Source of the DNA: Aliivibrio sifiae
GTDB taxonomy: Bacteria > Pseudomonadota > Gammaproteobacteria > Enterobacterales > Vibrionaceae
Reading direction: 5' to 3'
DNA: 64,000 nucleotides
NCBI RefSeq assembly: GCF_002954715.1
Contig: NZ_MSCP01000001.1
Coordinates: 1,832,344 to 1,896,343 of the forward strand
The position numbers and the translations under genes are program-made. How positions within the stretch are numbered: position 1 is the first letter of the stretch; each line of letters starts with the position of its first letter. The notes beneath the pieces were generated by a model. The model was not told the origin of the DNA and ran no database searches. It worked only from the letters and a program-made list of their open reading frames with translations. Below are positions 11,150 through 21,273 of the stretch, piece by piece.

Positions 11150-11237
11150 ATTTAAGTGTTTTATCTTATGCAATATATCGCATTACCTATAGAATAATTA
11201 AATAAACATTTTTATCACCATTTGAGGGAGTTACTCG

Positions 11238-11858
11238 GTGAAACGACTTTTATCTCTATTTTCTCTTCGTACAACAATTGTATTAACTCTATCACTCATG
11301 ATCTCCGCATGTGGTTTTCATCTACGTGGAAATTACCTTCTTCCTGAAGAATTGCACGAAATATCACTAACCAGTTTTGACCAATACAGTGATTTAACCC
11401 GTAACGTACAAAAACAACTTAGAATGAATGGGATCAGCCAAGTTGCTCCAACAACCGTTACACCTAGCTTGAACTTAATTAGTGAAAGTATCAGTGAAAG
11501 AACGCTCTCTCTTTATCAAAACAGTCGCGCTGCTGAATTAGAATTAACCTACACTGTTAGTTATAGCGTACTTATTCCTGAGCATGACATCAAAGCCTAC
11601 ACAACAACCGTAAACCGTAATTACCTTGATAACCCATTAACTGCATTGGCAAAATCAGTTGAACGAGACATGATTGAAGATGAAATGCGCACTCAAGCTG
11701 CAGAGCAAATCTTACGTCAAATGGCTCGCCTGAAAGCTGATGATAATGATGAAACAGTGCTAGATGACACCATTACGAACGCTGATAAATCCGAAACAAC
11801 AGTAGCAACAAAAGAAGTCATTAAAACAATGAACTCATCAGCAGACAACGCACAATAA
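11238..11858 (+). CDS. lptE: LPS-assembly lipoprotein LptE
   Basis: A 206-residue outer-membrane lipoprotein that plugs the LptD barrel and helps insert lipopolysaccharide at the cell surface. It has a signal peptide with lipobox ISAC and lipidated C25, followed by the family sequence GFHLRG. The start is GTG, preceded by GAGGGAG. It is two bases upstream of holA and so is translationally close-coupled, as in E. coli. The C-terminal tail is polar and variable. Confidence 0.95.
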   Translation: MKRLLSLFSLRTTIVLTLSLMISACGFHLRGNYLLPEELHEISLTSFDQYSDLTRNVQKQLRMNGISQVAPTTVTPSLNLISESISERTLSLYQNSRAAELELTYTVSYSVLIPEHDIKAYTTTVNRNYLDNPLTALAKSVERDMIEDEMRTQAAEQILRQMARLKADDNDETVLDDTITNADKSETTVATKEVIKTMNSSADNAQ

Positions 11859-11860
11859 CG

Positions 11861-12895
11861 ATGAGAATATTCCCAGAACAATTAGTGCAAAATTTAGAAC
11901 GTGGTTTACGTCAGTGCTACCTATTATTTGGTAATGAACCACTATTAAAACAAGAAAGCCTTGATATCATTCGCCAAACAGCATTCACGCATGGCTTTGA
12001 AGAAAAGCATCAATTCACACTCGATAAACAACTCGATTGGGAATTGATTTTTGATTGCACTCAAGCTTTAAGCTTATTTTCATCTCGACAAGTACTTGAA
12101 CTTACCATTCCAGAAACTGGAATTACAACAGCACACACCAATAAAATCAAAGAACTGGTACCAGCTCTTCACGATGATATTTTATTAGTCGTTCAAGGGC
12201 CAAGAGTTAATAAAGCTCAAGAAAATAGCCAGTGGTTTAAAGCATTAGTTCAGCTTGGTTTGTTTGTTCCTTGTAATACGCCCGATAATCAACAGCTACC
12301 TCGTTTTATTCAACAGCGTTGTAAAAAGCTAAAATTACAACCAGATGCAGAGGCAATACAAATGCTTGCTCAATGGCATGAAGGTAACCTACTTGCCCTT
12401 GCACAAAGTTTAGATAAGTTAGCTCTTTTATACCCTGACGGCTTACTAACTTTAATTCGTATTGAAGAAGCGCTAAATAGAAATAATCATTTCACACCTT
12501 TTCAATTAGTTGACACTTTACTGTCAGGTCAAGCAAAACGAGCACAAAGGATCCTTCGTCAATTAGAGAGCGAAGGTACTGAAATGGTGATTCTTTTAAG
12601 AACATTGCAAAAAGAACTCTTTGTATTACAGAACTTTCAACAAGCAATCACTCAAGGTGAAGCTATGTTTACTGTTTTTGACCGCCATAAAGTTTGGCAA
12701 AACCGCCGTGCTTTGTACCAAGCTGCCTTGCAACGTTTATCAATGGTGCAAATACAACATTTAATTCGCTCACTAGCGAGAATGGAAATTGCGACAAAAA
12801 CAGATTTTGATACTAATTGTTGGCCACAACTTAGCCAATTGACATTAGACATGTGTAATATTCACATTTCAGTGACACCCAACTTCTCTCATTAA
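11861..12895 (+). CDS. holA: DNA polymerase III delta subunit
   Basis: A 344-residue clamp-loader subunit. It opens the beta clamp within the DnaX complex. The N-terminal sequence (YLLFGNEPLLKQES) is the conserved AAA-like start of HolA. The protein lacks a functional Walker A, as usual for delta. Follows lptE by two bases. In E. coli nadD comes next; here only 52 bases separate holA from rsfS. Confidence 0.96.
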   Translation: MRIFPEQLVQNLERGLRQCYLLFGNEPLLKQESLDIIRQTAFTHGFEEKHQFTLDKQLDWELIFDCTQALSLFSSRQVLELTIPETGITTAHTNKIKELVPALHDDILLVVQGPRVNKAQENSQWFKALVQLGLFVPCNTPDNQQLPRFIQQRCKKLKLQPDAEAIQMLAQWHEGNLLALAQSLDKLALLYPDGLLTLIRIEEALNRNNHFTPFQLVDTLLSGQAKRAQRILRQLESEGTEMVILLRTLQKELFVLQNFQQAITQGEAMFTVFDRHKVWQNRRALYQAALQRLSMVQIQHLIRSLARMEIATKTDFDTNCWPQLSQLTLDMCNIHISVTPNFSH

Positions 12896-12947
12896 CCGAG
12901 TTTCACTGATATACTCCTTATAAATAACCCATTTCTAGGTGATTACT

Positions 12948-13265
12948 TTGCAAGATAAAGAACTGCATGATTTTCTGTTCAACCACGTTGATGATATGAA
13001 AGCTGAAAACATCATAACTCTTGATGTTCGTGACAAATCAAGCATTACCGATTTTATGATTGTATGTACAGGCACATCAAAACGCCATGTAAGCTCAATT
13101 GCCTCTAATGTTTCAGATAAAGTAAGAGAAGTTGGTTTAATGCCATACGGTGTAGACGGCGAAGCAGAAGGTGAATGGGTTGTTGTAGATATGGGTGACG
13201 TCATGATTCATATCTTACAAGAAGAACATCGTGAGCTATATCAACTAGAAAAGCTATGGAGCTAA
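12948..13265 (+). CDS. rsfS: Ribosomal silencing factor RsfS
   Basis: A 105-residue protein that binds ribosomal protein uL14 and blocks subunit joining when nutrients are scarce. It has the family sequences [20 protein letters not shown] and [14 protein letters not shown] chose the TTG at 12948 (MQDKELHDF) because it aligns with the E. coli start and has TAGGTGA at a proper distance. The in-frame GTG at 12939 lies inside that ribosome-binding site. Confidence 0.93.
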   Translation: MQDKELHDFLFNHVDDMKAENIITLDVRDKSSITDFMIVCTGTSKRHVSSIASNVSDKVREVGLMPYGVDGEAEGEWVVVDMGDVMIHILQEEHRELYQLEKLWS

Positions 13266-13269
13266 TTCT

Positions 13270-13740
13270 TTGAAACTTCAATTAATTGCTGTTGGTACTA
13301 AAATGCCAAAATGGGTTGAAGAAGGCTATAAAGAATATAGTCGCCGATTCCCAAAAGACATGCCTCTTGAACTTGTAGAGATCACCGCTGGTAAGCGCGG
13401 TAAAAATGCAGACATTGCACGAATTCTTCAAAAAGAAGGGGAAGCAATGCTTGCTGCAGTACCAAAAGGTAACCGCATTGTCACTCTAGATATTCCGGGT
13501 AAGCGTTGGGATACAGAGCAACTAGCAGAGCAGTTAGAAGTATGGAAATTAGATGCCCGAGATGTATCTATACTGATTGGAGGTCCAGAAGGGTTATCTC
13601 CAGCATGTAAAGCCGCGGCAGAACAAAGTTGGTCTTTATCTCCTTTAACACTCCCTCACCCTCTTGTTCGTGTTGTAATGGCCGAAAGCTTATACCGAGC
13701 ATGGAGCATTACAGCCAATCATCCTTACCACAGAGAATAA
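13270..13740 (+). CDS. rlmH: 23S rRNA pseudouridine-1915 N3-methyltransferase RlmH
   Basis: A 156-residue SPOUT-class methyltransferase that modifies helix 69 of 23S rRNA in the assembled ribosome. It has the SAM-binding knot sequence ILIGGPEGL and the C-terminal [20 protein letters not shown] region. The start is TTG, five bases after the rsfS stop, so translation is probably coupled. The rsfS-rlmH pairing is conserved. Confidence 0.97.
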   Translation: MKLQLIAVGTKMPKWVEEGYKEYSRRFPKDMPLELVEITAGKRGKNADIARILQKEGEAMLAAVPKGNRIVTLDIPGKRWDTEQLAEQLEVWKLDARDVSILIGGPEGLSPACKAAAEQSWSLSPLTLPHPLVRVVMAESLYRAWSITANHPYHRE

Positions 13741-13743
13741 GAG

Positions 13744-15621
13744 TTGATTAAGCGCAAACGCACACAAATTCGTGATTATCACGCCGAAACGAGACTATTT
13801 GCTTCCCGCGCAATCGTCTCGTTTGCGGGGATCATTGCGCTTATTGGTCTGCTATTGACTAATTTGTACAATATTCAAATTAATGAGTTTCAAGATTATA
13901 AAACACGCTCAAATGATAACCGGATCAAAATTGTCCCTATCGCTCCTAACCGAGGACTTATTTTTGACCGTAATCACGTTCCCTTAGCGGAAAATCGCCC
14001 TGTTTTTAATTTAGAAATCACCCCAGACAAAGTAGAAAACCTACCTTTGTTATTCGCAGAGTTGCAAAAAATCCTGCCAATTACTCAAGATAATATTGAT
14101 GATTTCCAAAAAGAACGTCGTCGTACACGCCGTTTTAAATCAGTCCCTATATTATCTCAATTAACTCAAGAACAAGTCGCAGTTTTTGCCGTTAATCAGC
14201 ACAAATACTCAGGGGTTGAAGTTAAAGCCTACCTAAAACGCTTTTATCCTTATGGTAAAACCTTTACCCATGTACTTGGCTATGTTGCCAAAATTAATGA
14301 TCGAGATCTAGCTCGTTTAGCTCGTGAAGAAAAAGACGCAAATTATCAAGCAACGCGTGATATCGGTAAACTCGGTATCGAACGTTACTATGAAGATGTT
14401 CTTCACGGCACAGCAGGTTATCAAGAAGTCGAAGTAAATAGCCGTGGTCGTGTTGTTCGTACTCTTAAATATGTACCACCAATCCCAGGTAAAGATATCG
14501 TATTAAACCTTGATATAGAGTTACAACAGTTTGTTGAAAAACAACTTAATGGCCGACGTGGTGCTGCGATTGTTTTAGAACCAAATACCAGTGCTGTATT
14601 AGCCATGGTCTCTAGCCCAAGTTACGATCCAAACTTATTTGTGCATGGTATTTCAAGTAAAAATTACAATGCCTTATTAAATGACATAGATCGACCGTTG
14701 GTTAACCGAGCGACTCTTGGTATATATCCTCCAGCATCAACGGTAAAACCTTTTATTGCGGTATCAGCATTAGAAGAAAAAATAGTCACACCGTTCACAA
14801 CACGTAACGACCCTGGATACTGGCGCATTCCAAATTCAAAAACCCGACCGTTCCGAGATTGGAAGCGTTGGGGTCATGGTACGGTGAATTTAAAGCAAGC
14901 CATTGAAGAATCTGTTGATACTTTCTTTTATCAAATCGCTTTTGATATGGGAATTGACCGCTTATCTACTTGGATGATGAAATTTGGTTTCGGTGACTAT
15001 ACCGGCATCGATATTCATGAAGAAAGTAAAGCCAATATGCCAACTAGGGATTGGAAGGTCTCTCGTTTCCGTACACCTTGGTATCAGGGAGATACGATCC
15101 CTGTTGGTATTGGTCAAGGTTATTGGACTGCGACACCAATGCAAATAGCTAAGGCGACATCAGTATTGGTTAATCACGGTAAAGTACAGGCGCCCCATTT
15201 ACTAAAAGCAATTATTAGTAATGATACGGAAACACCATTTGAACCAGATCCATACCCTCCGATTAAAGGGATAAAAGACAGCTATTGGCAACTAGCCGTT
15301 GATGGAATGATTTTAGTGAACAATGGACCAAAAGGCACCGCCAGACGTATTTTTGCAGGAACCCCCTATGTCAGCGCAGGTAAATCAGGTTCATCACAAG
15401 TTTTTGGCTTAAATGGCCAAGAATATAATGCAGATGAAATCGCTGAACGCTTACGTGACCATGCTTTATTTACTGGTTTTGCTCCAGCCAAAGATCCTAA
15501 AGTCATCATTTCACTCGTTCTAGAAAACGGGGGTGGCGGTTCAACCCAAGGTGGACCAATTGCACGTAGTGTATTTGACCATGTACTGCTTCCGAATTCA
15601 GAAGAGGTAACTAAAAAATAA
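13744..15621 (+). CDS. mrdA: Penicillin-binding protein 2 (elongasome transpeptidase)
   Basis: A 625-residue class B PBP that cross-links peptidoglycan during rod elongation. It has one N-terminal membrane anchor (about residues 20-42), a PBP dimer domain, and a transpeptidase domain with the nucleophile S332 in PASTVKPF, an SVD motif, and KSG in SAGKSGSS. The start is TTG, three bases after the rlmH stop. The stop codon overlaps the rodA start by one base. mrdA and rodA make the core of the elongasome. Confidence 0.98.
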   Translation: MIKRKRTQIRDYHAETRLFASRAIVSFAGIIALIGLLLTNLYNIQINEFQDYKTRSNDNRIKIVPIAPNRGLIFDRNHVPLAENRPVFNLEITPDKVENLPLLFAELQKILPITQDNIDDFQKERRRTRRFKSVPILSQLTQEQVAVFAVNQHKYSGVEVKAYLKRFYPYGKTFTHVLGYVAKINDRDLARLAREEKDANYQATRDIGKLGIERYYEDVLHGTAGYQEVEVNSRGRVVRTLKYVPPIPGKDIVLNLDIELQQFVEKQLNGRRGAAIVLEPNTSAVLAMVSSPSYDPNLFVHGISSKNYNALLNDIDRPLVNRATLGIYPPASTVKPFIAVSALEEKIVTPFTTRNDPGYWRIPNSKTRPFRDWKRWGHGTVNLKQAIEESVDTFFYQIAFDMGIDRLSTWMMKFGFGDYTGIDIHEESKANMPTRDWKVSRFRTPWYQGDTIPVGIGQGYWTATPMQIAKATSVLVNHGKVQAPHLLKAIISNDTETPFEPDPYPPIKGIKDSYWQLAVDGMILVNNGPKGTARRIFAGTPYVSAGKSGSSQVFGLNGQEYNADEIAERLRDHALFTGFAPAKDPKVIISLVLENGGGGSTQGGPIARSVFDHVLLPNSEEVTKK

Positions 15622-16742
15622 TGAGAGTAGATATCGCATCAGGAAAGAATAGAGATTTTTTCCACCGTATCCACATCGATTTACCACTACTACTAGGCAT
15701 TTTACTATTGATGGCTTGCGCTCTTGTCATTATGTACAGTGCCAGTGGTCAGAGTTTGTTGATGATGGATAAACAAGCCATGCGTATGCTTCTCTCATTA
15801 GGTGTTATGTTTGTACTCGCTCAAATATCTCCTAGAGCATACGAAGGTGCCGCCCCTTACTTATTCACTATTGGTATCATTTTATTATTAGGTGTCCTCT
15901 TTTTTGGTGAAGCTTCTAAAGGCGCTCAACGATGGCTTAATCTTGGATTTGTACGTTTTCAACCTTCCGAATTAATAAAACTCGCCGTCCCTTTAATGGT
16001 GGCTCGATATATTGGTAATAAACCGTTACCACCAAGTATCAAAACTCTTTTTTGTGCGTTATTAATGGTATTTGTTCCAACCATTATGATTGCAAAACAA
16101 CCCGATTTAGGCACTTCAATCTTAATTGCAGCGTCTGGTGTATTTGTAATTTTCTTGGCCGGGATCAGTTGGAAAATAATCTGCGCAGCTGCGGTGGCTG
16201 TGGGTGGCTTTATCCCAATTTTATGGTTTTTCTTAATGCGCCCCTATCAAAAAGTAAGGGTACAAACATTATTTAATCCAGAATCAGATCCACTTGGTGC
16301 TGGATACCATATTATCCAATCAAAAATCGCAATTGGCTCTGGAGGCTTAGTTGGTAAAGGATGGTTACATGGAACACAATCTCAATTAGAGTTTATTCCT
16401 GAGCGCCATACCGATTTCATCTTTGCCGTTATAGCAGAAGAATGGGGCTTAATTGGGGTTATGGCGTTACTCTCCATTTATTTATTCATAATTGGTCGCG
16501 GTTTATTCTTAGCAAGTCAAGCTCAAACGGCTTTTGGTCGAATGATGTCAGGCAGTATAGTGTTAAGTTTTTTTGTTTATATCTTTGTGAATATAGGCAT
16601 GGTAAGCGGCATTCTTCCCGTTGTTGGCGTCCCACTTCCATTAGTCAGTTACGGCGGAACCTCAATGGTAACTCTAATGGCAGGTTTTGGTATTCTAATG
16701 TCAATTCATACACATAGAAAAGTTCACTCAAAGGCTAATTAA
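15621..16742 (+). CDS. rodA: Rod-shape SEDS glycosyltransferase RodA
   Basis: A 373-residue polytopic inner-membrane SEDS protein, the peptidoglycan polymerase partner of PBP2. It has conserved SEDS sequences such as [21 protein letters not shown], and [16 protein letters not shown] near the C-terminal half. The ATG overlaps the mrdA stop (TAATG), and its own stop overlaps the rlpA start. Confidence 0.97.
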   Translation: MRVDIASGKNRDFFHRIHIDLPLLLGILLLMACALVIMYSASGQSLLMMDKQAMRMLLSLGVMFVLAQISPRAYEGAAPYLFTIGIILLLGVLFFGEASKGAQRWLNLGFVRFQPSELIKLAVPLMVARYIGNKPLPPSIKTLFCALLMVFVPTIMIAKQPDLGTSILIAASGVFVIFLAGISWKIICAAAVAVGGFIPILWFFLMRPYQKVRVQTLFNPESDPLGAGYHIIQSKIAIGSGGLVGKGWLHGTQSQLEFIPERHTDFIFAVIAEEWGLIGVMALLSIYLFIIGRGLFLASQAQTAFGRMMSGSIVLSFFVYIFVNIGMVSGILPVVGVPLPLVSYGGTSMVTLMAGFGILMSIHTHRKVHSKAN

Positions 16743-17548
16743 TGCGCATTTTTTTACTCGCACTGACTCTTGTATTAGCAGGCTGTGCTTCTGAGCCTCC
16801 AGTAAATAAAGACGAACCTAATGCTGGTCGCTATCAAATAGATAGTGATATAGCTCCTCATGTACCTATTTCCGTTGAACATGTTGAAGATGCTCATCCT
16901 CGTTATGAGCCGAAAAGTTTATACGGCAATAAAGATTACACTTTATTAGGTAAAAACTATCCAATAGTTAAAGAGCCAAAAGGCTTTACTCAAGAAGGAA
17001 AAAGCTCTTGGTATGGTAAAAAATTTCATGGGCACAAAACATCAAATGGTGAAGTATATGATATGTACTCAATGAGTGCCGCTCACAAAACACTGCCCAT
17101 TCCAAGCTATGTAAAGGTAATCAATAAAGACAATGGCAAAACTGCAATTGTTCGCGTTAATGATCGTGGGCCTTTTCATGAAGGTCGCATTATTGATTTA
17201 AGTTTTGCGGCAGCAACAAAGCTAGATGTCATAAAAACAGGCACAGCGAACGTAAAAATTGAATATATCTCAGTTGATAAACCTAAAAATTCCCATGAGT
17301 GGCATGCAATAGACCCAAACCAGTATTACATTCAAATGGTTGCATTAAAAAGTGAAGATGGTGCAAAAAAGGCAGCCGAAAAACTACAAAAGCAATTCAA
17401 TAGTCCAACAAACATTATTAAATCAAATTCTGTTTATCGTGTACGTTTAGGCCCATTTTTAGATCGTGATATTGCAGATGGAACGCTATTAGAAGCCAAG
17501 AATAATAGTTACATTTCAGCATTTATAATTCAAGAACTTAAAAAATAG
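16742..17548 (+). CDS. rlpA: Septal-ring lytic transglycosylase RlpA
   Basis: A 268-residue lipoprotein with lipobox LAGC (C15). A double-psi beta-barrel domain (about residues 85-175, with SSWYGKKFHG and RVNDRGPF) carries the catalytic fold. A C-terminal SPOR domain (about 192-266) binds denuded glycan at the division site. In some species RlpA cleaves denuded peptidoglycan; in E. coli activity was not evident. Overlaps rodA by one base. Confidence 0.94.
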   Translation: MRIFLLALTLVLAGCASEPPVNKDEPNAGRYQIDSDIAPHVPISVEHVEDAHPRYEPKSLYGNKDYTLLGKNYPIVKEPKGFTQEGKSSWYGKKFHGHKTSNGEVYDMYSMSAAHKTLPIPSYVKVINKDNGKTAIVRVNDRGPFHEGRIIDLSFAAATKLDVIKTGTANVKIEYISVDKPKNSHEWHAIDPNQYYIQMVALKSEDGAKKAAEKLQKQFNSPTNIIKSNSVYRVRLGPFLDRDIADGTLLEAKNNSYISAFIIQELKK

Positions 17549-17605
17549 CCTTCTTGAATGTCAACGTTAAGTAAATATTGTAACTGGATATCATGCTAAA
17601 TTTAG

Positions 17606-17648
17606 AAAGACAGCATTAATTGAACTAGTTCAATTTAGCATTGTCTTT
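17606..17648. repeat. 43-base imperfect inverted repeat between rlpA and dacA
   Basis: The two arms (17606-17626 and 17627-17648) are near reverse complements. The centre AATTGAACTAGTTCAATT is a perfect 18-bp palindrome and the outer ends are AAAGACA / TGTCTTT. A short A/T stretch follows. It could end the rodA-rlpA transcript, or it could be the remnant of a small mobile repeat. Confidence 0.6.
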
Positions 17649-17808
17649 ATATAACAATAAGATATCTTTTAAGTAAAACTGAGATCTATGAATTTTTATT
17701 AGCTTTCTTTTCATAGAAAATCAGTTATTTAATTACACATCTGGTCATGATATTCAAATCTGCTATTATGTATTCAGTTTCACTACCTCACAGTGCAAAG
17801 TTATTATT

Positions 17809-18984
17809 ATGAAAAATTCAGCGAAACAGTTAAAACGAATCATTTTATCGAGCTTAATTCTTGGCTCAACCGTTGCCGTTGCTGCACCAGCAGTTATCCC
17901 TAATGCACCTCAGATTGCGGCAAAGGGTTACGTACTAATGGATTACCATTCAGGAAAAGTTCTTGCCGAAAAGAACATGAATGAACGTATGAATCCAGCA
18001 AGTTTAACTAAGATGATGACAAGCTATGTTATCGGTCAAGAAATTGAGAGTGGCAATATCTCAATGGATGACGATGTTGTTATTAGTAAAAATGCATGGG
18101 CTAAAAACTTCCCTGGCTCATCAAAAATGTTCATTGAAGTTGGTAGTACAATTAAAGTACGCGATTTAAACCAAGGCATTATCGTTCAATCAGGTAATGA
18201 TGCTTGTGTTGCTATGGCTGAACACGTTGCAGGCTCTGAAGATGCTTTTGTTGATCTAATGAATGCATGGGGTAAAACTCTAAAACTTGAAAATACACAT
18301 TTTGGTAATGTTCATGGCTTAGATAGCAAAGACCTATACTCGACTCCTTATGACATGGCTCTTATTGGCCAAGCTCTGATCCGTGACGTACCTGAAGAAT
18401 ACCGTGTTTATTCTCAAAAATCATATACCTACAACGGCATTACACAATATAACCGTAATGGCTTATTGTGGGATAAAAGTATGAATGTTGATGGTATCAA
18501 AACAGGTCATACTGATGGTGCAGGTTACAATCTAGTAAGTTCTGCCACCGAAGGTAAAATGCGTTTAGTTGCAGTAGTTATGGGCACTAAATCTGGTAAT
18601 GCTCGTAAAGCTGAAAGTAAGAAGCTTCTAAACTACGGTTTCCGTTTCTTTGAAACAGTATCTCCACACAAAGCTGATGAAACCTTCGTTACTGAAAAAG
18701 TATGGATGGGTAGCACAGATGAAGTCGCTCTTGGTGTCGCTGAAGATACTTATGTAACCTTGCCTCGTGGTCAAGCGAAGAAAATGACAGCAAGCTTTGT
18801 TCTAGAAAAAACACTAGAAGCACCAATCTCTAAAGGTGATGTTGTAGGTAAGCTTTTCTATCAAGTTGATGGTGAAGATATTGCTGAATATCCATTATTA
18901 GCACTAAATAATGTAGAAGAAGGTGGTATTTTTAGCCGCTTAATTGATTACATTGTTTTAATGTTTAAGGGTTGGTTAAGCTAA
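17809..18984 (+). CDS. dacA: D-alanyl-D-alanine carboxypeptidase (PBP5)
   Basis: A 391-residue periplasmic DD-carboxypeptidase that trims pentapeptides. It has a signal peptide ending near AVAAPA (residue about 25), the nucleophile S65 in SLTKMM, an SGN triad (IVQSGNDA) and a KTG box (GIKTGHTDGAGY). A C-terminal beta domain is followed by an amphipathic helix for membrane attachment (RLIDYIVLMFKGWLS). It lies in its own transcription unit between a palindrome and a terminator. Confidence 0.96.
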   Translation: MKNSAKQLKRIILSSLILGSTVAVAAPAVIPNAPQIAAKGYVLMDYHSGKVLAEKNMNERMNPASLTKMMTSYVIGQEIESGNISMDDDVVISKNAWAKNFPGSSKMFIEVGSTIKVRDLNQGIIVQSGNDACVAMAEHVAGSEDAFVDLMNAWGKTLKLENTHFGNVHGLDSKDLYSTPYDMALIGQALIRDVPEEYRVYSQKSYTYNGITQYNRNGLLWDKSMNVDGIKTGHTDGAGYNLVSSATEGKMRLVAVVMGTKSGNARKAESKKLLNYGFRFFETVSPHKADETFVTEKVWMGSTDEVALGVAEDTYVTLPRGQAKKMTASFVLEKTLEAPISKGDVVGKLFYQVDGEDIAEYPLLALNNVEEGGIFSRLIDYIVLMFKGWLS

Positions 18985-19004
18985 ATACTGGCTAACTAAT
19001 TGAT

Positions 19005-19030
19005 AAAGGCGGCTTAGGTCGCCTTTTTTA
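19005..19030 (+). terminator. Rho-independent terminator after dacA
   Basis: Stem AAAGGCGG / TCGCCTTT with a short loop and a T-run, 20 bases after the dacA stop. Confidence 0.87.
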
Positions 19031-19077
19031 TATCTGATTTTTAGTGATATAAACTCGATAACTTATAACTCTTGTTA

Positions 19078-19093
19078 TCTGACTTAGGTCACA
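19078..19093 (+). promoter_or_regulatory. Candidate CRP-like site upstream of ybeD
   Basis: TCTGACTTAGGTCACA matches nine of the ten core positions of TGTGA-N6-TCACA and lies 47 bases before the ybeD ATG. Single sites of this quality occur by chance, so this is tentative. Confidence 0.35.
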
Positions 19094-19139
19094 GTAAAAT
19101 TACGTTCTAATATTTATCCACTCTCGATTGGAGACGGTT

Positions 19140-19409
19140 ATGCAAGAGCAACCAAAGCTAAAAGATCTTCTTGAATTCCCATGTAAATTTACTTATAAAG
19201 CCGTTGGCCTTGCTCACGAAGACCTTCCTGTACTTGTACTTGAAGTAATTCAACGCCATGCTCCTGGTGACTACACGCCACAAGTAAAAGCAAGTGGCAA
19301 AGGTAACTACAACTCTGTATCTGTAAGTATTACAGCGACATCGATTGAACAAGTAGAAACACTATATAAAGAACTAGCAGAAATCGAAATGGTTCGCATG
19401 GTTCTTTAA
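19140..19409 (+). CDS. ybeD: YbeD family protein (DUF493)
   Basis: An 89-residue small protein with an ACT-like fold. The sequences [12 protein letters not shown] and [10 protein letters not shown] match the E. coli YbeD family. The function is unclear. I chose the ATG at 19140 because GGAG lies seven bases upstream; an in-frame TTG at 19128 would overlap that site. Next to lipB-lipA, as in E. coli. Confidence 0.92.
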   Translation: MQEQPKLKDLLEFPCKFTYKAVGLAHEDLPVLVLEVIQRHAPGDYTPQVKASGKGNYNSVSVSITATSIEQVETLYKELAEIEMVRMVL

Positions 19410-19557
19410 TATACTTGGTAGGTAATAACACCCTCAATTTAGCAGAAAATATTACCTACCATTTTTAACTTTTGATATACCCCTACATTTCTTATCTATT
19501 CCTTCCTTTCTATCCTTGCTATCATTGGCGTAAATTTTCAAATCAAGTGTGATCCTA

Positions 19558-20235
19558 TTGAACAAGCGTCTAGTAGTTAAAAACCTTGGCCGACAAGATT
19601 ATGAGCCGGTGTGGAAGGCAATGCATACTTTTACTGATGAGCGCGATGAAAACACGTGCGATGAAGTTTGGTTAGTAGAGCATAACCCTGTATTTACACA
19701 GGGACAGGCAGGTAAAGAAGAACACGTTCTTGCTGCTGGTGATATTCCGGTTGTCAAAAGTGATCGCGGCGGGCAAGTGACCTACCATGGCCCTGGCCAG
19801 CTAGTCGCTTACGTATTGATCAATTTACGCCGTAAAAATACAGGTGTACGCGAACTAGTCACTCATATTGAAAATACTGTGATTAATACTTTGGGGCAAT
19901 TTGGTATTACCTCAGCTGCACGACCTGATGCTCCAGGCGTGTATGTTGATAATAAAAAAATATGCTCCCTTGGTCTTCGCATTCGTAAAGGCTGTTCCTT
20001 CCATGGATTAGCTCTGAATGTAAATATGGACCTATCTCCTTTTCTTCGTATTAACCCTTGTGGCTATGCTGGAATGGAGATGATACAACTGCATGATTTA
20101 GTAAAAGAAAATGATACAGTAGAGAATAAAGCAGAACACGTTGAAGATGTTCATCCTCTATTAATTAAAGAATTAACAACATTACTTGATTACACTGATA
20201 TTGAGTACATAACGGAAAGCAGCCATCATGAGTAA
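19558..20235 (+). CDS. lipB: Octanoyltransferase LipB
   Basis: A protein of about 225 residues that moves octanoyl groups from acyl carrier protein to lipoyl domains. It has the family sequences [14 protein letters not shown] and [16 protein letters not shown] (catalytic Cys and Lys). I favour the TTG at 19558 (MNKRLVV), in line with other vibrio LipB proteins; a GTG at 19549 would add three residues. The 3' end overlaps lipA by eight bases. Confidence 0.93.
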   Translation: MNKRLVVKNLGRQDYEPVWKAMHTFTDERDENTCDEVWLVEHNPVFTQGQAGKEEHVLAAGDIPVVKSDRGGQVTYHGPGQLVAYVLINLRRKNTGVRELVTHIENTVINTLGQFGITSAARPDAPGVYVDNKKICSLGLRIRKGCSFHGLALNVNMDLSPFLRINPCGYAGMEMIQLHDLVKENDTVENKAEHVEDVHPLLIKELTTLLDYTDIEYITESSHHE

Positions 20236-21193
20236 GCCAATTCAAATGGAAAAAGGCGTGAAATACCGCGATGCCGACAAAATGGCATTAATTCCAGTTA
20301 AAAATATGCCAACCGAGAAAAAAGAAGTATTACGCAAGCCTGAATGGATGAAAATTAAACTTCCGTCAAGCAGCAAACGTATTGATGAAATCAAATCTGC
20401 AATGCGTAAAAATAACCTTCATTCTGTATGTGAAGAAGCTTCTTGCCCTAACCTAGCAGAATGTTTTAACCACGGTACAGCTACCTTTATGATCTTAGGT
20501 GCAATTTGTACTCGTCGTTGCCCTTTCTGCGATGTTGCTCATGGCCGCCCAGTGACTCCTGAAGCAGAAGAGCCGAAGAAGTTGGCAAAAACGATTCAAG
20601 ACATGAAACTGAAATATGTTGTAATCACTTCTGTAGACCGTGATGATTTACGTGATGGTGGTGCACAGCATTTTTCTGATTGTAACCGTGAAATTCGTGA
20701 ATTAAACCCTGAGATCCGTATTGAAACACTAGTACCTGATTTCCGTGGCCGAATGGATCGTGCATTAGATGCTATGCATGGCAACCCACCAGATGTGTTT
20801 AACCACAACTTAGAAACTGCACCGCGTTTATATCGTAAAGTGCGACCTGGTGCCAATTACCAATGGTCACTTGATCTATTGAAGAAATTCAAAGAACAGC
20901 ATCCCACAGTACCAACAAAGTCTGGTGTTATGATGGGGCTAGGTGAGACAAAAGAAGAGATTGTTCAAGTACTAAAAGACTTACGAGCTCATGGTGTAAC
21001 GATGTTAACACTAGGTCAATATTTAGCACCAAGTCGCCACCACTTACCTGTTGAACGTTACGTTCCACCTGCTGAGTTTGATGAACTAAAAGAAATCGCA
21101 CTTGAGCTTGGGTTTACTCATGCCGCTTGTGGACCATTTGTTCGTTCTTCTTACCATGCTGATCTTCAAGCAAAAGGCGAAGAAGTTAAGTAA
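20228..21193 (+). CDS. lipA: Lipoyl synthase LipA
   Basis: A 321-residue radical-SAM enzyme that inserts two sulfurs into the protein-bound octanoyl chain made by LipB. It has the auxiliary-cluster motif [12 protein letters not shown] and the radical-SAM motif CTRRCPFC, plus the C-terminal RSSY that ligates the auxiliary cluster. Overlaps lipB by eight bases and ends at a strong terminator. Confidence 0.98.
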   Translation: MSKPIQMEKGVKYRDADKMALIPVKNMPTEKKEVLRKPEWMKIKLPSSSKRIDEIKSAMRKNNLHSVCEEASCPNLAECFNHGTATFMILGAICTRRCPFCDVAHGRPVTPEAEEPKKLAKTIQDMKLKYVVITSVDRDDLRDGGAQHFSDCNREIRELNPEIRIETLVPDFRGRMDRALDAMHGNPPDVFNHNLETAPRLYRKVRPGANYQWSLDLLKKFKEQHPTVPTKSGVMMGLGETKEEIVQVLKDLRAHGVTMLTLGQYLAPSRHHLPVERYVPPAEFDELKEIALELGFTHAACGPFVRSSYHADLQAKGEEVK

Positions 21194-21210
21194 TTCAGGA
21201 TTCAGGAAAT

Positions 21211-21243
21211 AAAAAAGGTTGACGTTTGGCGTCAACCTTTTTA
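21211..21243. terminator. Bidirectional terminator between lipA and proA
   Basis: Stem AAAAAAGGTTGACG / CGTCAACCTTTTT with loop TTTGG. It has T-runs on both strands and lies between convergent genes. Confidence 0.93.
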
Positions 21244-21273
21244 TTTATTTGCTAGATGCTAATTGAAGAGTGA

